NCBI RefSeq assembly: GCF_040655075.1
Contig: NZ_JBFAJC010000005.1
Coordinates: 1-64,000 of the forward strand
Direction: 5' to 3'
DNA length: 64,000 nt
Source: Actinoallomurus sp040655075
GTDB lineage: Bacteria > Actinomycetota > Actinomycetes > Streptosporangiales > Streptosporangiaceae
Positions 16,932 to 25,830 of the stretch are shown in pieces (the first letter of the stretch is position 1; each line of letters begins with the position of its first letter). The position numbers were made by a program, and so were the translations under genes. Below the pieces are notes generated by a model. That model had not been told where the DNA came from and did not search any database. It worked only from the letters and a program-made list of their open reading frames with translations.

Positions 16932-17896
16932 GGCTGGACCTGCTCGCCTCGTTCGTCGTCCGCGAGTGATCCGTCGGCTGGGACTCGTCTGCCGTCCGCG
17001 GGCTCCTCGGGACGAAGCACCACGTCGAAGTGGACGGTACGGAACGGGTTGGGCAGGCCGGCCTCGGCCGCGCGGGCGGGGTCGTCGACGGTGGGAAAGT
17101 CTCGTACGAGGCTGTCCTTGACGCCGAAGACCGCGTCCGAGTCGATGTAGGGCGTGTCCGCGACGAACAGGTGGGTGACCAGCGGCCGGAAACCGGTGGC
17201 CCGGACGTCGAAGTGCACATGCGCGGGCCGGTTCGGGTGCCGCCCGGTCGCCTCGAGAAGCCGGCCGACCGGTCCGTCGATCGGGATCGGGTAGTACCGG
17301 GGCACGATCGACCGGAACCAGAACCGCCCCTCATCGTCGGTGGTGAACAGCCCGCGCAGGTTGCGCTCGGGTTGCAACTCCGGCTGCTGCACGTCGTAGA
17401 AGCCGTCCGCGTTGGCCTGCCACACGTCCACGGCGGCGCCGGCGACCGGGGCGCCGTCCGTTCCCCTGACCGTGCCGGTGATTAGACACGGCTCGCCCTT
17501 CCCGTCCAGGGCGATGTCGGCGCCGGGCTCACGTGGTGGCGACTCGACCACGTGGAAGGGCCCCTCCACGGTCGACTCCGTGGCCTCGCCCGCCCGGTTG
17601 TTCACGGTCTCCACCAGCATGGACACCCCGAGGATGTCGGAGAGCAGGATGAACTCCTGCCGGACCGGCGTACAGGTCGCGCCCACCTCGGTGAGGAAGT
17701 CGATCGCCGCCGTCCACTCCTCGATCGTGGGCTCGACGTCCTTGACGAACGCGTGCAGGTGCCGCACGAGCGAGGTCATGATGTCGCGCAGGCGCGGATC
17801 CGGGGTGTCGGCGAAGGTCGCGGCCACGACCTCGGCGGAGAGTTCCTCGCTGAAGCGTGCCGCGGATGCGGTCTTGGCGGGGGTGTCCGCTGTCAT
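16928..17896 (-). CDS. Hydroxyquinol 1,2-dioxygenase (intradiol)
   Basis: A 322-residue non-heme Fe(III) intradiol dioxygenase that cleaves hydroxyquinol (1,2,4-benzenetriol) to maleylacetate. An N-terminal helical dimerisation domain (residues ~15-100) precedes the catalytic beta-sandwich; ligands are recognisable in VPRYYPIPIDGP (Tyr) and NRPAHVHFDVRA (two His). The entry signature EGPFHVVESPPREPGADIAL is that of hydroxyquinol- rather than catechol-specific enzymes. Start ATG 17896 follows AAGGG. The gene is followed by maleylacetate reductase with a four-base overlap, which confirms the pathway assignment. Confidence 0.93.
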   Translation of the reverse strand: MTADTPAKTASAARFSEELSAEVVAATFADTPDPRLRDIMTSLVRHLHAFVKDVEPTIEEWTAAIDFLTEVGATCTPVRQEFILLSDILGVSMLVETVNNRAGEATESTVEGPFHVVESPPREPGADIALDGKGEPCLITGTVRGTDGAPVAGAAVDVWQANADGFYDVQQPELQPERNLRGLFTTDDEGRFWFRSIVPRYYPIPIDGPVGRLLEATGRHPNRPAHVHFDVRATGFRPLVTHLFVADTPYIDSDAVFGVKDSLVRDFPTVDDPARAAEAGLPNPFRTVHFDVVLRPEEPADGRRVPADGSLADDERGEQVQP

Positions 17897-18113
17897 GGGA
17901 TGGGCCCTTACGTGAGGTACGGAGGGGGGCGACTCCAGACGGAGAATGTGAACCATTATCGACGCGGACGCCGTGGACGGCGGAACCGCGTACGGCCGCC
18001 GTCCCGGCGCGTCTTTGCGGGAGCCGGCGCAGGTCGGGCTCGGGACGCCCGCACGAGCCCGCATCCAGAGCACCTGCGGCGATGCCACCTCTCGCCGCCG
18101 GCGGTGCCCGGGG

Positions 18114-18872
18114 TCAGAGCCTGCGGCCGAACAGGTCCAGCAGAGCGGTCCAGTGACGTTCCGCCGCCTCCGCGCTGTACATGGCGGTGTCGGCCTGGGT
18201 GAAGCCGTGACGCGCGCCGGCGTAGACCTCGCCGCGGTGGCGGACGCCCGCCGCGGTGAGGGTCGTGTCCAGGCGGTCGATCTGCTCGGCGGGGTTCGTG
18301 GCGTCCTGGTCGGCGTGGCCGAAGTACAGCTCGGCGGTGATGCGGTCGGCCACCAGGTGGGGGCTGTCCGGGGCGTCGCTCGCGAGGTACGCGCCGTGGA
18401 AGCCGGCCGCGGCGGCGACCCGGTCGGGGTGAGTACCCGCGGTGCGCAGGGCGAGGCCGGCGCCCATGCAGTAACCGGTGACGCCCGCGGGGCCGCCGGT
18501 GGTCAGCGGAGATGCGACCAGCCAGTCGAGGTAGGCGGTGGCGTCCCGCATGGCACCTTCGGGGGTCAGTGTCCGTGCGGCCGGCTGCAGGCTCCGGATG
18601 ATCTCCGGGCGCTCGGCCGGGTTGATGAACTCGGGCAGTTCCACCACCGGCGCCCGGCCGTGGCGATAGAAGACGTTGGGCACCAGAACGACGTATCCGG
18701 CCGTCGCGAGGCGGTCCGCCATGGCCTTCAGGTGCGGGCGGAGACCGAAGGCGTCCATGTAGAGCAGGACGGCGGGATGCGGAGCGCGGGTATCCGGGTG
18801 CGACAGGTAGGCGTCGGCGATTCCGTCGCGGGTCGGGATGTCGACAGATGCTCCGTGCACGGCAGTGGTCAT
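18114..18872 (-). CDS. Dienelactone hydrolase family protein
   Basis: A 252-residue alpha/beta hydrolase with the dienelactone-hydrolase cysteine triad: nucleophile in VTGYCMGAGLAL, acid in GHADQDATNP and histidine in GARHGFTQ. These enzymes hydrolyse dienelactone to maleylacetate in chlorocatechol pathways; next to maleylacetate reductase this role is plausible, but many homologues have other ester substrates. ATG 18872 lies nine bases after the stop of a 35-residue Rossmann-like peptide, so it may be translationally coupled to it. 217 bases separate it from the dioxygenase, enough for a second promoter. Confidence 0.88.
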   Translation of the reverse strand: MTTAVHGASVDIPTRDGIADAYLSHPDTRAPHPAVLLYMDAFGLRPHLKAMADRLATAGYVVLVPNVFYRHGRAPVVELPEFINPAERPEIIRSLQPAARTLTPEGAMRDATAYLDWLVASPLTTGGPAGVTGYCMGAGLALRTAGTHPDRVAAAAGFHGAYLASDAPDSPHLVADRITAELYFGHADQDATNPAEQIDRLDTTLTAAGVRHRGEVYAGARHGFTQADTAMYSAEAAERHWTALLDLFGRRL

Positions 18873-18880
18873 GGCGGCGC

Positions 18881-18988
18881 TCAGTCCCGGGAGAGGTTCG
18901 CGGCGGCGCCCGCGGGTCGCCGCACCAGGCCAACGAGCGCGCTGCCGATCATGCCGCCGCCGATGAGTCCAAGAGTTCGAGTGGTCAC
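18881..18988 (-). CDS. 35-residue NAD(P)-binding fragment (F420-reductase-like N-terminus)
   Basis: GTG 18988 has GAGGG upstream at good spacing. The product opens MTTRTLGLIGGGMIGSALVG, which carries the GxGxxG dinucleotide-binding turn of NADPH-dependent F420 reductases and related Rossmann proteins, then continues into 15 unrelated residues and stops at TGA 18881-18883. Full relatives are ~200 residues. It is either a deletion remnant of such a gene that once sat upstream of the dienelactone hydrolase, or a retained leader peptide whose translation is coupled to the hydrolase start nine bases on. Codon use is normal. Confidence 0.55.
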   Translation of the reverse strand: MTTRTLGLIGGGMIGSALVGLVRRPAGAAANLSRD

Positions 18989-18999
18989 GGTGTTCCGCC

Positions 19000-19036
19000 C
19001 TCAGTCGTGAAACTAAGATTCCTATGTGAAACTGAG
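19000..19036. promoter_or_regulatory. Putative TetR operator/promoter region
   Basis: Direct repeat GTGAAACT at 19007-19014 and 19026-19033, framed by the inverted pair CTCAGT (19000-19005) and ACTGAG (19031-19036). It lies in the AT-richest part of the divergent region between the dienelactone hydrolase unit and the TetR gene, so it is the likely binding site for that regulator. Confidence 0.5.
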
Positions 19037-19100
19037 TGTCAAGATAGCCATCGCGTATCAATTCTGCAAGTGGAGATCTCGTTGAGGCTACGATCGCAGG

Positions 19101-19694
19101 GTGAGCGCAGCAGGGCGTACGAACACCAGGGACATCGCACGGGCCGCCGTACGGGCTGAACTGGGCCAGGTGGCCTTCGAGCTGTTCCGCCGCGAGGGCT
19201 TCGAGAAGGTGACCATCGACGACCTTGCCAAGGCCGCCGGGGTGTCCCGAAGCACCTTCCTGCGTTACTTCGGCACCAAGGAGGACGCGGTCCTCAGCAC
19301 CTTCGACGCCAAGGGCGAGCGGGTCGCCGACGCCTTGCGCGCCCGCCCGGGCGGGGAGGACGACTGGACGGCGCTGCGGCGCGCCCTGGACACGGCCATC
19401 GAGCCCTACCACCAGGACCCGGACGACTCCCTGGCCATGACCCGCCTGGTCCGGGACACCCCGGCGCTGTGCGCACGGCAACTGGAAAAGCAGCACGGCT
19501 GGCGCCCGGCCCTCGCTCGGGCCCTCGCCGAACGCGGCGGCTCCACCGAGCGCCCGGCACTCGGCGACTGGGTTCGCGCGGCCGCCGCCCTGGACTGCCT
19601 CAACGCCGCCGTCGAACACTGGACCGACTCCGACGGCCGACTCGACCTCGTCACCCTCCTCGACGACGCCTTCGCCGCACTCGCACCACGCTGA
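19101..19694 (+). CDS. TetR family transcriptional regulator (MftR-like)
   Basis: 197 residues, starting with GTG 19101. The HTH (VTIDDLAKAAGVSRSTFLRYFGTKEDAVL) is a canonical TetR recognition unit, preceded by the MftR-like LGQVAFELFRREGFEKV. The C-terminal domain (GLGDWVRAAAALDCLNAAVEHWTDSDG) is of the MftR_C type. Divergent from the dienelactone hydrolase/dioxygenase/maleylacetate reductase genes with repeated sequence elements between, which suggests that it controls aromatic degradation. Inducer not evident. Confidence 0.9.
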   Translation: MSAAGRTNTRDIARAAVRAELGQVAFELFRREGFEKVTIDDLAKAAGVSRSTFLRYFGTKEDAVLSTFDAKGERVADALRARPGGEDDWTALRRALDTAIEPYHQDPDDSLAMTRLVRDTPALCARQLEKQHGWRPALARALAERGGSTERPALGDWVRAAAALDCLNAAVEHWTDSDGRLDLVTLLDDAFAALAPR

Positions 19695-19798
19695 CCTCGT
19701 CACCGACCGGACCCGTGGCAGATCTCGACCGGAAGAACCGCCGCCCGCGTGCCGGCCGGTGGCGCTGAGCCCCACGCCCGGCCAACGAACTTGAGCGA

Positions 19799-20737
19799 TC
19801 AGTCAGGCTCGGAGCCGGGAACGACGCTCGGCGGCTCTGGCCGCGCGTGGGAGATACCCGCGAGCTTGGCCGGATTCATCACCCACATGATCTGATCGAT
19901 GCCCTGAGCCGAAGCACTGACCGAAAGCAGCACGATGACCGTCTCACCGCGCGAGACCAGCACGCCCGGCCGCCCGTTCGCCTCGACCCACGCGGTCGTC
20001 GTACCAGGCCAGAACCTTGCTGCCCACCCCGCGATGAACTTCGCGACGCGGATACGGCCGACCATGGGTATCCGCGCGGCCTCACGGACGACTCCCCCTC
20101 CGTCGGAGTAGCTGACGACGTCGGCGGCGAAGAGCTCTTCCAGAGTGGTGAGGTTGCCCGTCTGGGCTGCGGCCAGGAAGGCCTCCAGCAGGCGCCGGTG
20201 CTCGGCCCGGCTCACCGGCGTGCGGCGCTCGGCGGCGAGATGCTTGCGCGCGCGGCTCACCAACTGGCGTGTGTTGGCCTCACTCAGCTGAAGGATCTCC
20301 GCGATCTGACCGTAGGGGTAATCGAACGACTCTCGCAGGACGTACGCCGCGCGCTCGGTGGGCGAGAGCTTCTCCAGCAAGAACAGGACCGCCAGCTCCA
20401 GCGCCTCACCCCGCTCGGCTCCGACCTGCGGATCGGCGCTGGTGTCCACGGGCTCGGGAAGCCACGGTCCGGCATACGTCTCCCGCCGCTTCCGCGCGGA
20501 TTGGCCGACGTTGATGGCGAGCCGGGTCGTGATCGTCGCGAGGAACGCCTCCGGTTCCTTGACGGCCGCGTGGTCGGTGGTCTGCCACCGCACCCAGGCC
20601 TCCTGCACGACGTCCTCGGCCTCGGCCGAACTACCGAGCATCCGATACGCGATCCCGAACAGACGCGGCCGCAGACCGACGAAGACCGAAGCAGCCTCAT
20701 CGAGCCCACCCGCCGCCCCGAGGTCCCGCGGCTGCAT
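19799..20737 (-). CDS. SigJ-type ECF RNA polymerase sigma factor with SnoaL-like tail
   Basis: 312 residues. Sigma region 2 (VFVGLRPRLFGIAYRMLGSSAEAEDVVQEAW) and region 4 (LSPTERAAYVLRESFDYPYGQIAEILQLSEANTRQLVSRARKHL) are followed from about residue 195 by a SnoaL/NTF2-like domain (LLEAFLAAAQTGNLTTLEELFAADVVSYSDGGG), the ECF41/SigJ layout in which the tail replaces a separate anti-sigma factor. ATG 20737 follows GGGAGGTGA. ECF41 genes are usually beside a carboxymuconolactone-decarboxylase-like or oxidoreductase gene; none is adjacent here, so its regulon is open. Confidence 0.92.
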   Translation of the reverse strand: MQPRDLGAAGGLDEAASVFVGLRPRLFGIAYRMLGSSAEAEDVVQEAWVRWQTTDHAAVKEPEAFLATITTRLAINVGQSARKRRETYAGPWLPEPVDTSADPQVGAERGEALELAVLFLLEKLSPTERAAYVLRESFDYPYGQIAEILQLSEANTRQLVSRARKHLAAERRTPVSRAEHRRLLEAFLAAAQTGNLTTLEELFAADVVSYSDGGGVVREAARIPMVGRIRVAKFIAGWAARFWPGTTTAWVEANGRPGVLVSRGETVIVLLSVSASAQGIDQIMWVMNPAKLAGISHARPEPPSVVPGSEPD

Positions 20738-20909
20738 GACCGCGATCACCTCCCAGCTCCGCGGCTCCACCGTTCGTTCAGCGTATAAAAGCCGCTGATC
20801 GCACGGTCCGGCGGCCGTCGGTGCGGGTCCTTCGTCCGGCTTCCCGCGCCACGGTAAGAGGCGGGGCCGCCGCCGGGTGATGCCGGAATCGAGCAGGCGA
20901 TTCTCGCTT

Positions 20910-22076
20910 TCAATCCGTGGCTTCTGGGGACGGGTCCCAGGCGCTGGTAGGGCCTTCGGGCGTGGTGGCCAGGCGGAAGGTCTTGATGGCCAGGTGCAGC
21001 AGGAGGCGGTCTGCTCCGGAGTCCAGGTCGAGGCCGGTCAGTGCCTTGATCCTGGACAGCCGGTAGTACAGGGTCTGCCGGTGCACCGACAGGGCCTCGG
21101 CGGTGCGCTGGGCATGACCGGCGTGGTCCAGGTAGGTCTCGGCAGTGCGCAGCAGGTCGGCGCGTGCGGGTTCCAGGAGCGGGAGCAGGGCCGGGTCGGC
21201 GGGCGGCGCCGTGGGTGTCGCCATCGGGGGCGCGGCGATCAGCCGGTAGGCGCCTAGTTCGTCCCAGCAGGCCACAGGTCCCAGCCGGGGCTCGGCGCGC
21301 GCCGCCCGTACGGCCAGCCGGGCCTCCCGCCATGAGTGAGGCACATCGAGCAGGTCCGTCCTGGCGCCGCCCACGCCCGCGAGCATCCGTTGGGGGCGAT
21401 CGAGCAGTCCGGCGGCGATCGCCTCGGCGGGAGCGGTGCCGGCGGGGTCCGGCAGCGGCACGAGAAGCGCCAGGCCACCTGTACTCCGATGGGTCAGCAC
21501 GCCGTGCGGGAGCCGGGCGGGGGCGAATCGCGGGGCGGGGCTCATCCAGACGACGGTGACGGACGCGGACGCCGATGCCGGATGCTGCAGCGCGCTCAGG
21601 GTTCGGGCGGCCTCGGCGCGGTCGGCGGCCGAGTTCGACAGCAGTTGCGCGAATGCCCGCGGCGCGGCCTCTCCCTGCCACGTGTCAGCGGCCAGCAGCC
21701 GTCCGGCCCGGGTCGCCAGGGTCATCACCCGGGTCATGCGGGGATCGGCGGGGTCGATGGTGCCGTCGTCCAGCAGCCACAGGTAGCCGTAGACGGCGCC
21801 CTCGTACCGGGCGGGCACGCACAGCCGTGCGCGGATCCCCGCCGCGGGGTCGGCGGGGGTACGGGTCGGACCGGTCGCGCGGGCGATCCCAAAGCCCTCG
21901 AACCAGGCGCGTACCTCCGGGGAGGAGCGCCGGCGCAGGATCGAGCGGGTGCGTACCGGATCGAGGTCGTCGTCGTGGGAGCTGAAGGCGATGAGCGTGA
22001 ACTCCCGGTCCTCCAGGGTCACCGGTGCTTGGAGGAGCGCCGACACCTCGTCCACCAGGCTCTGGTAGTCACTCAT
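20910..22076 (-). CDS. PucR/CdaR-type regulator of proline catabolism
   Basis: A 388-residue activator-type regulator: N-terminal GAF-like sensor (residues ~1-140), a central GGDEF-like linker, and a C-terminal PucR helix-turn-helix (RTAEALSVHRQTLYYRLSRIKALTGLDL). Divergent from putB-pruA with a 120-base shared promoter region, the standard place for the PruR-type proline-responsive activator in actinomycetes. ATG 22076 has no ribosome site; the sequence TTGTACATTTGTATG just upstream looks like a promoter, so the message may be leaderless. The link to proline is inferred from position. Confidence 0.88.
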   Translation of the reverse strand: MSDYQSLVDEVSALLQAPVTLEDREFTLIAFSSHDDDLDPVRTRSILRRRSSPEVRAWFEGFGIARATGPTRTPADPAAGIRARLCVPARYEGAVYGYLWLLDDGTIDPADPRMTRVMTLATRAGRLLAADTWQGEAAPRAFAQLLSNSAADRAEAARTLSALQHPASASASVTVVWMSPAPRFAPARLPHGVLTHRSTGGLALLVPLPDPAGTAPAEAIAAGLLDRPQRMLAGVGGARTDLLDVPHSWREARLAVRAARAEPRLGPVACWDELGAYRLIAAPPMATPTAPPADPALLPLLEPARADLLRTAETYLDHAGHAQRTAEALSVHRQTLYYRLSRIKALTGLDLDSGADRLLLHLAIKTFRLATTPEGPTSAWDPSPEATD

Positions 22077-22196
22077 TTCATACAAATGTACAAGGCAAGA
22101 CCGCCAGGGTCGTGACCGCTGTCGATGGCGGCCGCACCGCCCGGCTCGTACCTTCGAGGACATCGAAGATCCCCTGCTTGACCTGGGAGATTGCCA

Positions 22197-23123
22197 GTGC
22201 TCGGTCCCGTCTTGCTCGCCGTCTCGCGCAGTGACCGGATACACCGGCTCGTCAGCCGGACCCCCGTGACCCGGCCCGTCGTCGACCGCTTCATCGCCGG
22301 GGACACGCTGCCCGAGGCGCTGAAGGCCGTGGAGGCGCTCACCGCCCACGGCATCGAGGTCACCCTCGACCACCTGGGCGAGGACATCACCGACGCCGAC
22401 CAGGCCCGCCGCAACCGCGACGCCTACCTCACGCTGCTGGAGGCGCTCGGCCCCAAGGGACTGGGCGGGCGCGCCGAGGTCTCGGTGAAGCTGTCGGCGT
22501 TCGGCCAGAGCCTGCCCGGCGGCCACGACCTCGCCCTGGCGGGCGCCCGCCGGGTCTGCGAGGCCGCCGCGGCGATCGGCACCACCGTCACGCTCGACAT
22601 GGAGGACCACACCACCGTCGACTCCACCCTGGCGATCCTCGCCGAGCTGCGCCGCGACTTCCCGCAGACGGGCGCCGTCCTTCAGGCGTACCTGCTGCGC
22701 ACCGAGGACGACGTACGGGCCCTGGCCGTCGAAGGGTCGCGGGTGCGCCTGGTCAAGGGCGCCTACAAGGAACCCGCCTCCGTGGCCTACCAGAGCAAAC
22801 GGGACGTGGACCTGGCCTACGCGCGCTGCCTGCGGATCCTCATGGCCGGAGACGGCTACCCGATGATCGGCTCGCACGACCCCCGGATGATCGAGCTGGC
22901 CGTCCGGCTCGCCGAGAGTTACGGCCGCTCCCCCGGCGGCTACGAGTTCCAGATGCTCTACGGCATCCGCGACGCCGAGCAGCGCCGGCTGGCCGCCGAG
23001 GGACGGCGGATCCGCGCGTACGTTCCGTACGGCGCCGACTGGTACGGCTACTTCATGCGCCGCCTGGCCGAGCGGCCGGCGAACCTCGCCTTCTTCCTGC
23101 GCTCGTTCACCACCCGCCACTGA
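22197..23123 (+). CDS. putB: Proline dehydrogenase
   Basis: A monofunctional FAD-dependent proline dehydrogenase of 308 residues; it oxidises L-proline to 1-pyrroline-5-carboxylate and passes electrons to the respiratory chain. The TIM-barrel landmarks are present: DHLGEDITD, VSVKLSAFG, TLDMEDHTT, VRLVKGAYKEP, GSHDPRMI, FQMLYGIRDAEQ and the C-terminal YVPYGADWYGYFMRRLAERPAN. GTG 22197 is chosen because GGGAGA lies six bases upstream; an in-frame TTG at 22191 is less likely. Sixteen bases separate it from pruA, so the two form an operon. Confidence 0.96.
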   Translation: MLGPVLLAVSRSDRIHRLVSRTPVTRPVVDRFIAGDTLPEALKAVEALTAHGIEVTLDHLGEDITDADQARRNRDAYLTLLEALGPKGLGGRAEVSVKLSAFGQSLPGGHDLALAGARRVCEAAAAIGTTVTLDMEDHTTVDSTLAILAELRRDFPQTGAVLQAYLLRTEDDVRALAVEGSRVRLVKGAYKEPASVAYQSKRDVDLAYARCLRILMAGDGYPMIGSHDPRMIELAVRLAESYGRSPGGYEFQMLYGIRDAEQRRLAAEGRRIRAYVPYGADWYGYFMRRLAERPANLAFFLRSFTTRH

Positions 23124-23139
23124 CCCCGAGGAGGTTCCC

Positions 23140-24765
23140 ATGGACGCCATCACCAGCGTGCCCACACCGGCCAACGAACCGGTGCACGACTACCGGCCCG
23201 GCAGCCCAGAGCGCGCCCGACTGGAGGCCGAGCTGGCCGCGCTGTCGGCCGGCGGCCCCGAGCTGACCTGCACGATCGACGGCCAGGAGCGGATGGGTGG
23301 CGGCGAGCGGATCCCGGTCGTCCAGCCGCACAGTCACCGGGAGGTGCTGGGCACCACCGCAAACGCCGACCACGCCGACGCGCGAGCCGCCCTGGACGCC
23401 GCCCGCCGGGCCGCCCCCGGCTGGCGGGCCCTCGGCTTCGACGACCGGGCGGCGATCCTGCTGCGCGCCGCCGACCTGCTGTCGGGGCCCTGGCGGGAGA
23501 CGATCGCCGCCGCCACCATGCTGGGCCAGTCCAAGACCGCCCAGCAGGCCGAGATCGACGCTCCCTGCGAGCTGGCCGACTTCTGGCGGTTCAACGTTCG
23601 CTTCGCCCGCGAGATCCTGGCCGAGCAGCCCGTCTCGTCGCCCGGCGTATGGAACCGCGCCGACCACCGGCCCCTGGAGGGCTTCGTCTACGCGGTCACC
23701 CCGTTCAACTTCACCGCGATCGCCGCGAACCTGCCGACCGCGCCCGCGCTCATGGGCAACACGGTGATCTGGAAGCCGTCACCCACCCAGCAGTTCGCCG
23801 CGCACTTCACCATGCGGCTGCTGGAGGAGGCCGGGCTGCCGCCCGGCGTGATCAACATGGTCACCGGAGACGGCCGCGCCGTATCCGACGTCGTGCTGGC
23901 CGACCCCGACCTGGCTGGCGTGCACTTCACCGGCTCGACCGCGACCTTCCAGCACCTGTGGCGCACCGTCGGGGAACACCTCACCGGCTACCGCTCCTAT
24001 CCGCGCCTGGTCGGCGAGACCGGCGGCAAGGACTTCATCGTCGCGCACTCCTCGGCGGACCCGGCGTCGCTGGTCACCGCGCTGATCCGCGGCGCGTTCG
24101 AGTACCAGGGGCAGAAGTGCTCGGCCGCCTCCCGCGCCTACGTGCCGCGCTCGTTGTGGGGGCGGATCAGGGACGAACTGGTCGCCGAGACCGAGGCGCT
24201 GACGATGGGGGACGTGCGCGACCTGCGCAACTTCGGCGGTGCGGTGATCGACGACAGGTCCTTCGGCCGGCTCCGGGACGTCCTGGAGCGCGCCGCCAAG
24301 GATCCGGCCATCGACGTCCTGGCGGGCGGCACCTGTGATGACCGTGAGGGCTACTTCGTCCGCCCGACCGTCCTGGTCTGCGACGAGCCGGGGCACGAGG
24401 TGTTCCGAAGCGAGTTCTTCGGCCCCATCCTGGCCGTCCACGTCTACGACGACGCCGACTACGAGCCGATGCTCGCCCAGATGGAGTCGGTCAGCCCGTA
24501 CGCGCTGACCGGGGCGATCTTCGCCCGTGACCGGGCCGCCATCGCCCGCGCCACCGAGGTGCTGCGGTTCGCCGCCGGCAACTTCTACATCAACGACAAG
24601 CCCACCGGCGCGGTCGTCGGCCAGCAGCCCTTCGGCGGCGGACGCGCCTCGGGCACCAACGACAAGGCCGGCTCCGCCCAGAACCTCCTGCGCTGGACGT
24701 CCACCCGGACCATCAAGGAGACCTTCGTCCCGCCGACTGGCCACCACTACCCGCACATGGGCTGA
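23140..24765 (+). CDS. pruA: L-glutamate gamma-semialdehyde (1-pyrroline-5-carboxylate) dehydrogenase
   Basis: An NAD-dependent aldehyde dehydrogenase of 541 residues that converts glutamate semialdehyde to glutamate, the second step of proline use. The catalytic Cys is in FEYQGQKCSAASRAYVP, the general-base Glu in LVGETGGKDF, and the nucleotide site in HFTGSTATF. The N-terminal RPGSPERARLEAEL and C-terminal THHYPHMG ends are those of the eukaryote-type P5CDH family. GAGGAGG precedes ATG 23140. Followed by a strong terminator hairpin. Confidence 0.97.
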   Translation: MDAITSVPTPANEPVHDYRPGSPERARLEAELAALSAGGPELTCTIDGQERMGGGERIPVVQPHSHREVLGTTANADHADARAALDAARRAAPGWRALGFDDRAAILLRAADLLSGPWRETIAAATMLGQSKTAQQAEIDAPCELADFWRFNVRFAREILAEQPVSSPGVWNRADHRPLEGFVYAVTPFNFTAIAANLPTAPALMGNTVIWKPSPTQQFAAHFTMRLLEEAGLPPGVINMVTGDGRAVSDVVLADPDLAGVHFTGSTATFQHLWRTVGEHLTGYRSYPRLVGETGGKDFIVAHSSADPASLVTALIRGAFEYQGQKCSAASRAYVPRSLWGRIRDELVAETEALTMGDVRDLRNFGGAVIDDRSFGRLRDVLERAAKDPAIDVLAGGTCDDREGYFVRPTVLVCDEPGHEVFRSEFFGPILAVHVYDDADYEPMLAQMESVSPYALTGAIFARDRAAIARATEVLRFAAGNFYINDKPTGAVVGQQPFGGGRASGTNDKAGSAQNLLRWTSTRTIKETFVPPTGHHYPHMG

Positions 24766-24780
24766 CCGCCCCATGAGCCA

Positions 24781-24810
24781 CAGGTCCCGCACAAAGGCGT
24801 GCGGGACCTG
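24781..24810 (+). terminator. Rho-independent-like hairpin after putB-pruA
   Basis: Perfect 12-base arms (CAGGTCCCGCAC / GTGCGGGACCTG) around AAAGGC, starting 16 bases after the pruA stop and followed by TGATCATTTT. Also in position to end the convergent deacetylase transcript. Confidence 0.88.
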
Positions 24811-24885
24811 TGATCATTTTGAAAACGAGCGTGCTGGCCTGGACAACCGGTCGCCGGGTGGGCGCATCCGCCTCCGTACGCGGCG

Positions 24886-25626
24886 TCAGCGGGTGAACAG
24901 CTCGAAGGACACGGCGGGACGGTCGCCGAACCGGACGGACGCGGCGTTCATCGTGGTCTCCAGGAACGACCGGGAGTACTGCTCGGGGTCCTGGTCGGTG
25001 AGCGCCTCGATGTAGGTGCGGTGGGCCAGCAGCGACCGGACGGCCCGCTCGTATCCGGCGCTCGCGTCGACGGCGTGCGTGGCCTGTGGCGAGCCGGCCA
25101 CGGCCACGTACCGCACGCCGTTCCACGGTTCGAGGCCGTCCTCGGCGAGCTCGGGGAAGATCCAGCGGTTGCCGGCGTCGGCGACGGCGTCGAGGACGGC
25201 GCGGCCGACGGCCCGGTGGTCAGGCGTGTTCCAGGCGGTGCCGCCCCAGGTCTCGTGGTGGTTGAGGGTCAGCACGAGCTCGGGGCGGTGGAGCCGGATG
25301 GACGCGGCGAAGTCGCGGCGCAGCGCCGTGCCGTACTCGATGACGCCGTCGGAGTAGCGAAGGAACTCGACGGTGGACACGCCCACAGCGGCGGCACTGG
25401 CCCGCTGCTCCTGCTCGCGCAGGGGCCCGGCCTTGGCGGGCTCGATGCCGTCGATGCCCGCCTCGCCGCGGGTGGCGAGCACGTAGACGACGTCGCGACC
25501 CGCGTCGGTCCAGGTGGCGATGGCGGCCGACGCCCCGTATTCGAGGTCGTCAGGGTGGGCGACGATCGCCAGGGCGCGCTGCCAGTCGGTGGGCATCTCG
25601 GCCAGGTCCGCGGGCGCGCCGGCCAT
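24886..25626 (-). CDS. PIG-L family deacetylase (MshB/LmbE-like)
   Basis: A 246-residue zinc-dependent N-acetylglucosaminyl-type deacetylase fold. The metal motif AHPDDLEYG begins near residue 22 and the second ligand region is NTPDHRAVG. Related enzymes act in mycothiol synthesis and detoxification (MshB, Mca), but this sequence belongs to a short PIG-L group of unassigned substrate, so I do not call it mshB. ATG 25626 has CGAAGGAGA upstream. It converges on pruA and shares its terminator. Gap 25627-25830 upstream holds a weak hairpin at 25761-25785 (CCGCACG…CGTGCGG) that may end the WGR gene. Confidence 0.88.
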   Translation of the reverse strand: MAGAPADLAEMPTDWQRALAIVAHPDDLEYGASAAIATWTDAGRDVVYVLATRGEAGIDGIEPAKAGPLREQEQRASAAAVGVSTVEFLRYSDGVIEYGTALRRDFAASIRLHRPELVLTLNHHETWGGTAWNTPDHRAVGRAVLDAVADAGNRWIFPELAEDGLEPWNGVRYVAVAGSPQATHAVDASAGYERAVRSLLAHRTYIEALTDQDPEQYSRSFLETTMNAASVRFGDRPAVSFELFTR

Positions 25627-25830
25627 CTCGGTCTCCTTCGTTCGCAGTATGAGGGCGGCGTCTCCGATCAGCTTAGAAGGTTGCCGCCTCGCTTTCGGGA
25701 GTGTCACGCTTCGCCGACGCGAGACCGGCCCGCTGACCGTCGGCTGCGCGGGAGCCGTGACCGCACGCGAACGCGAATCGTGCGGGGGTGAGCCTGCCGC
25801 GCTACACCCCCGCTCGTGCACCGAGCGTCG

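Noticed and set aside
25761..25785. CCGCACG…CGTGCGG hairpin
   Set aside because: Only seven base pairs with a long loop; mentioned as a possible weak terminator but not listed.
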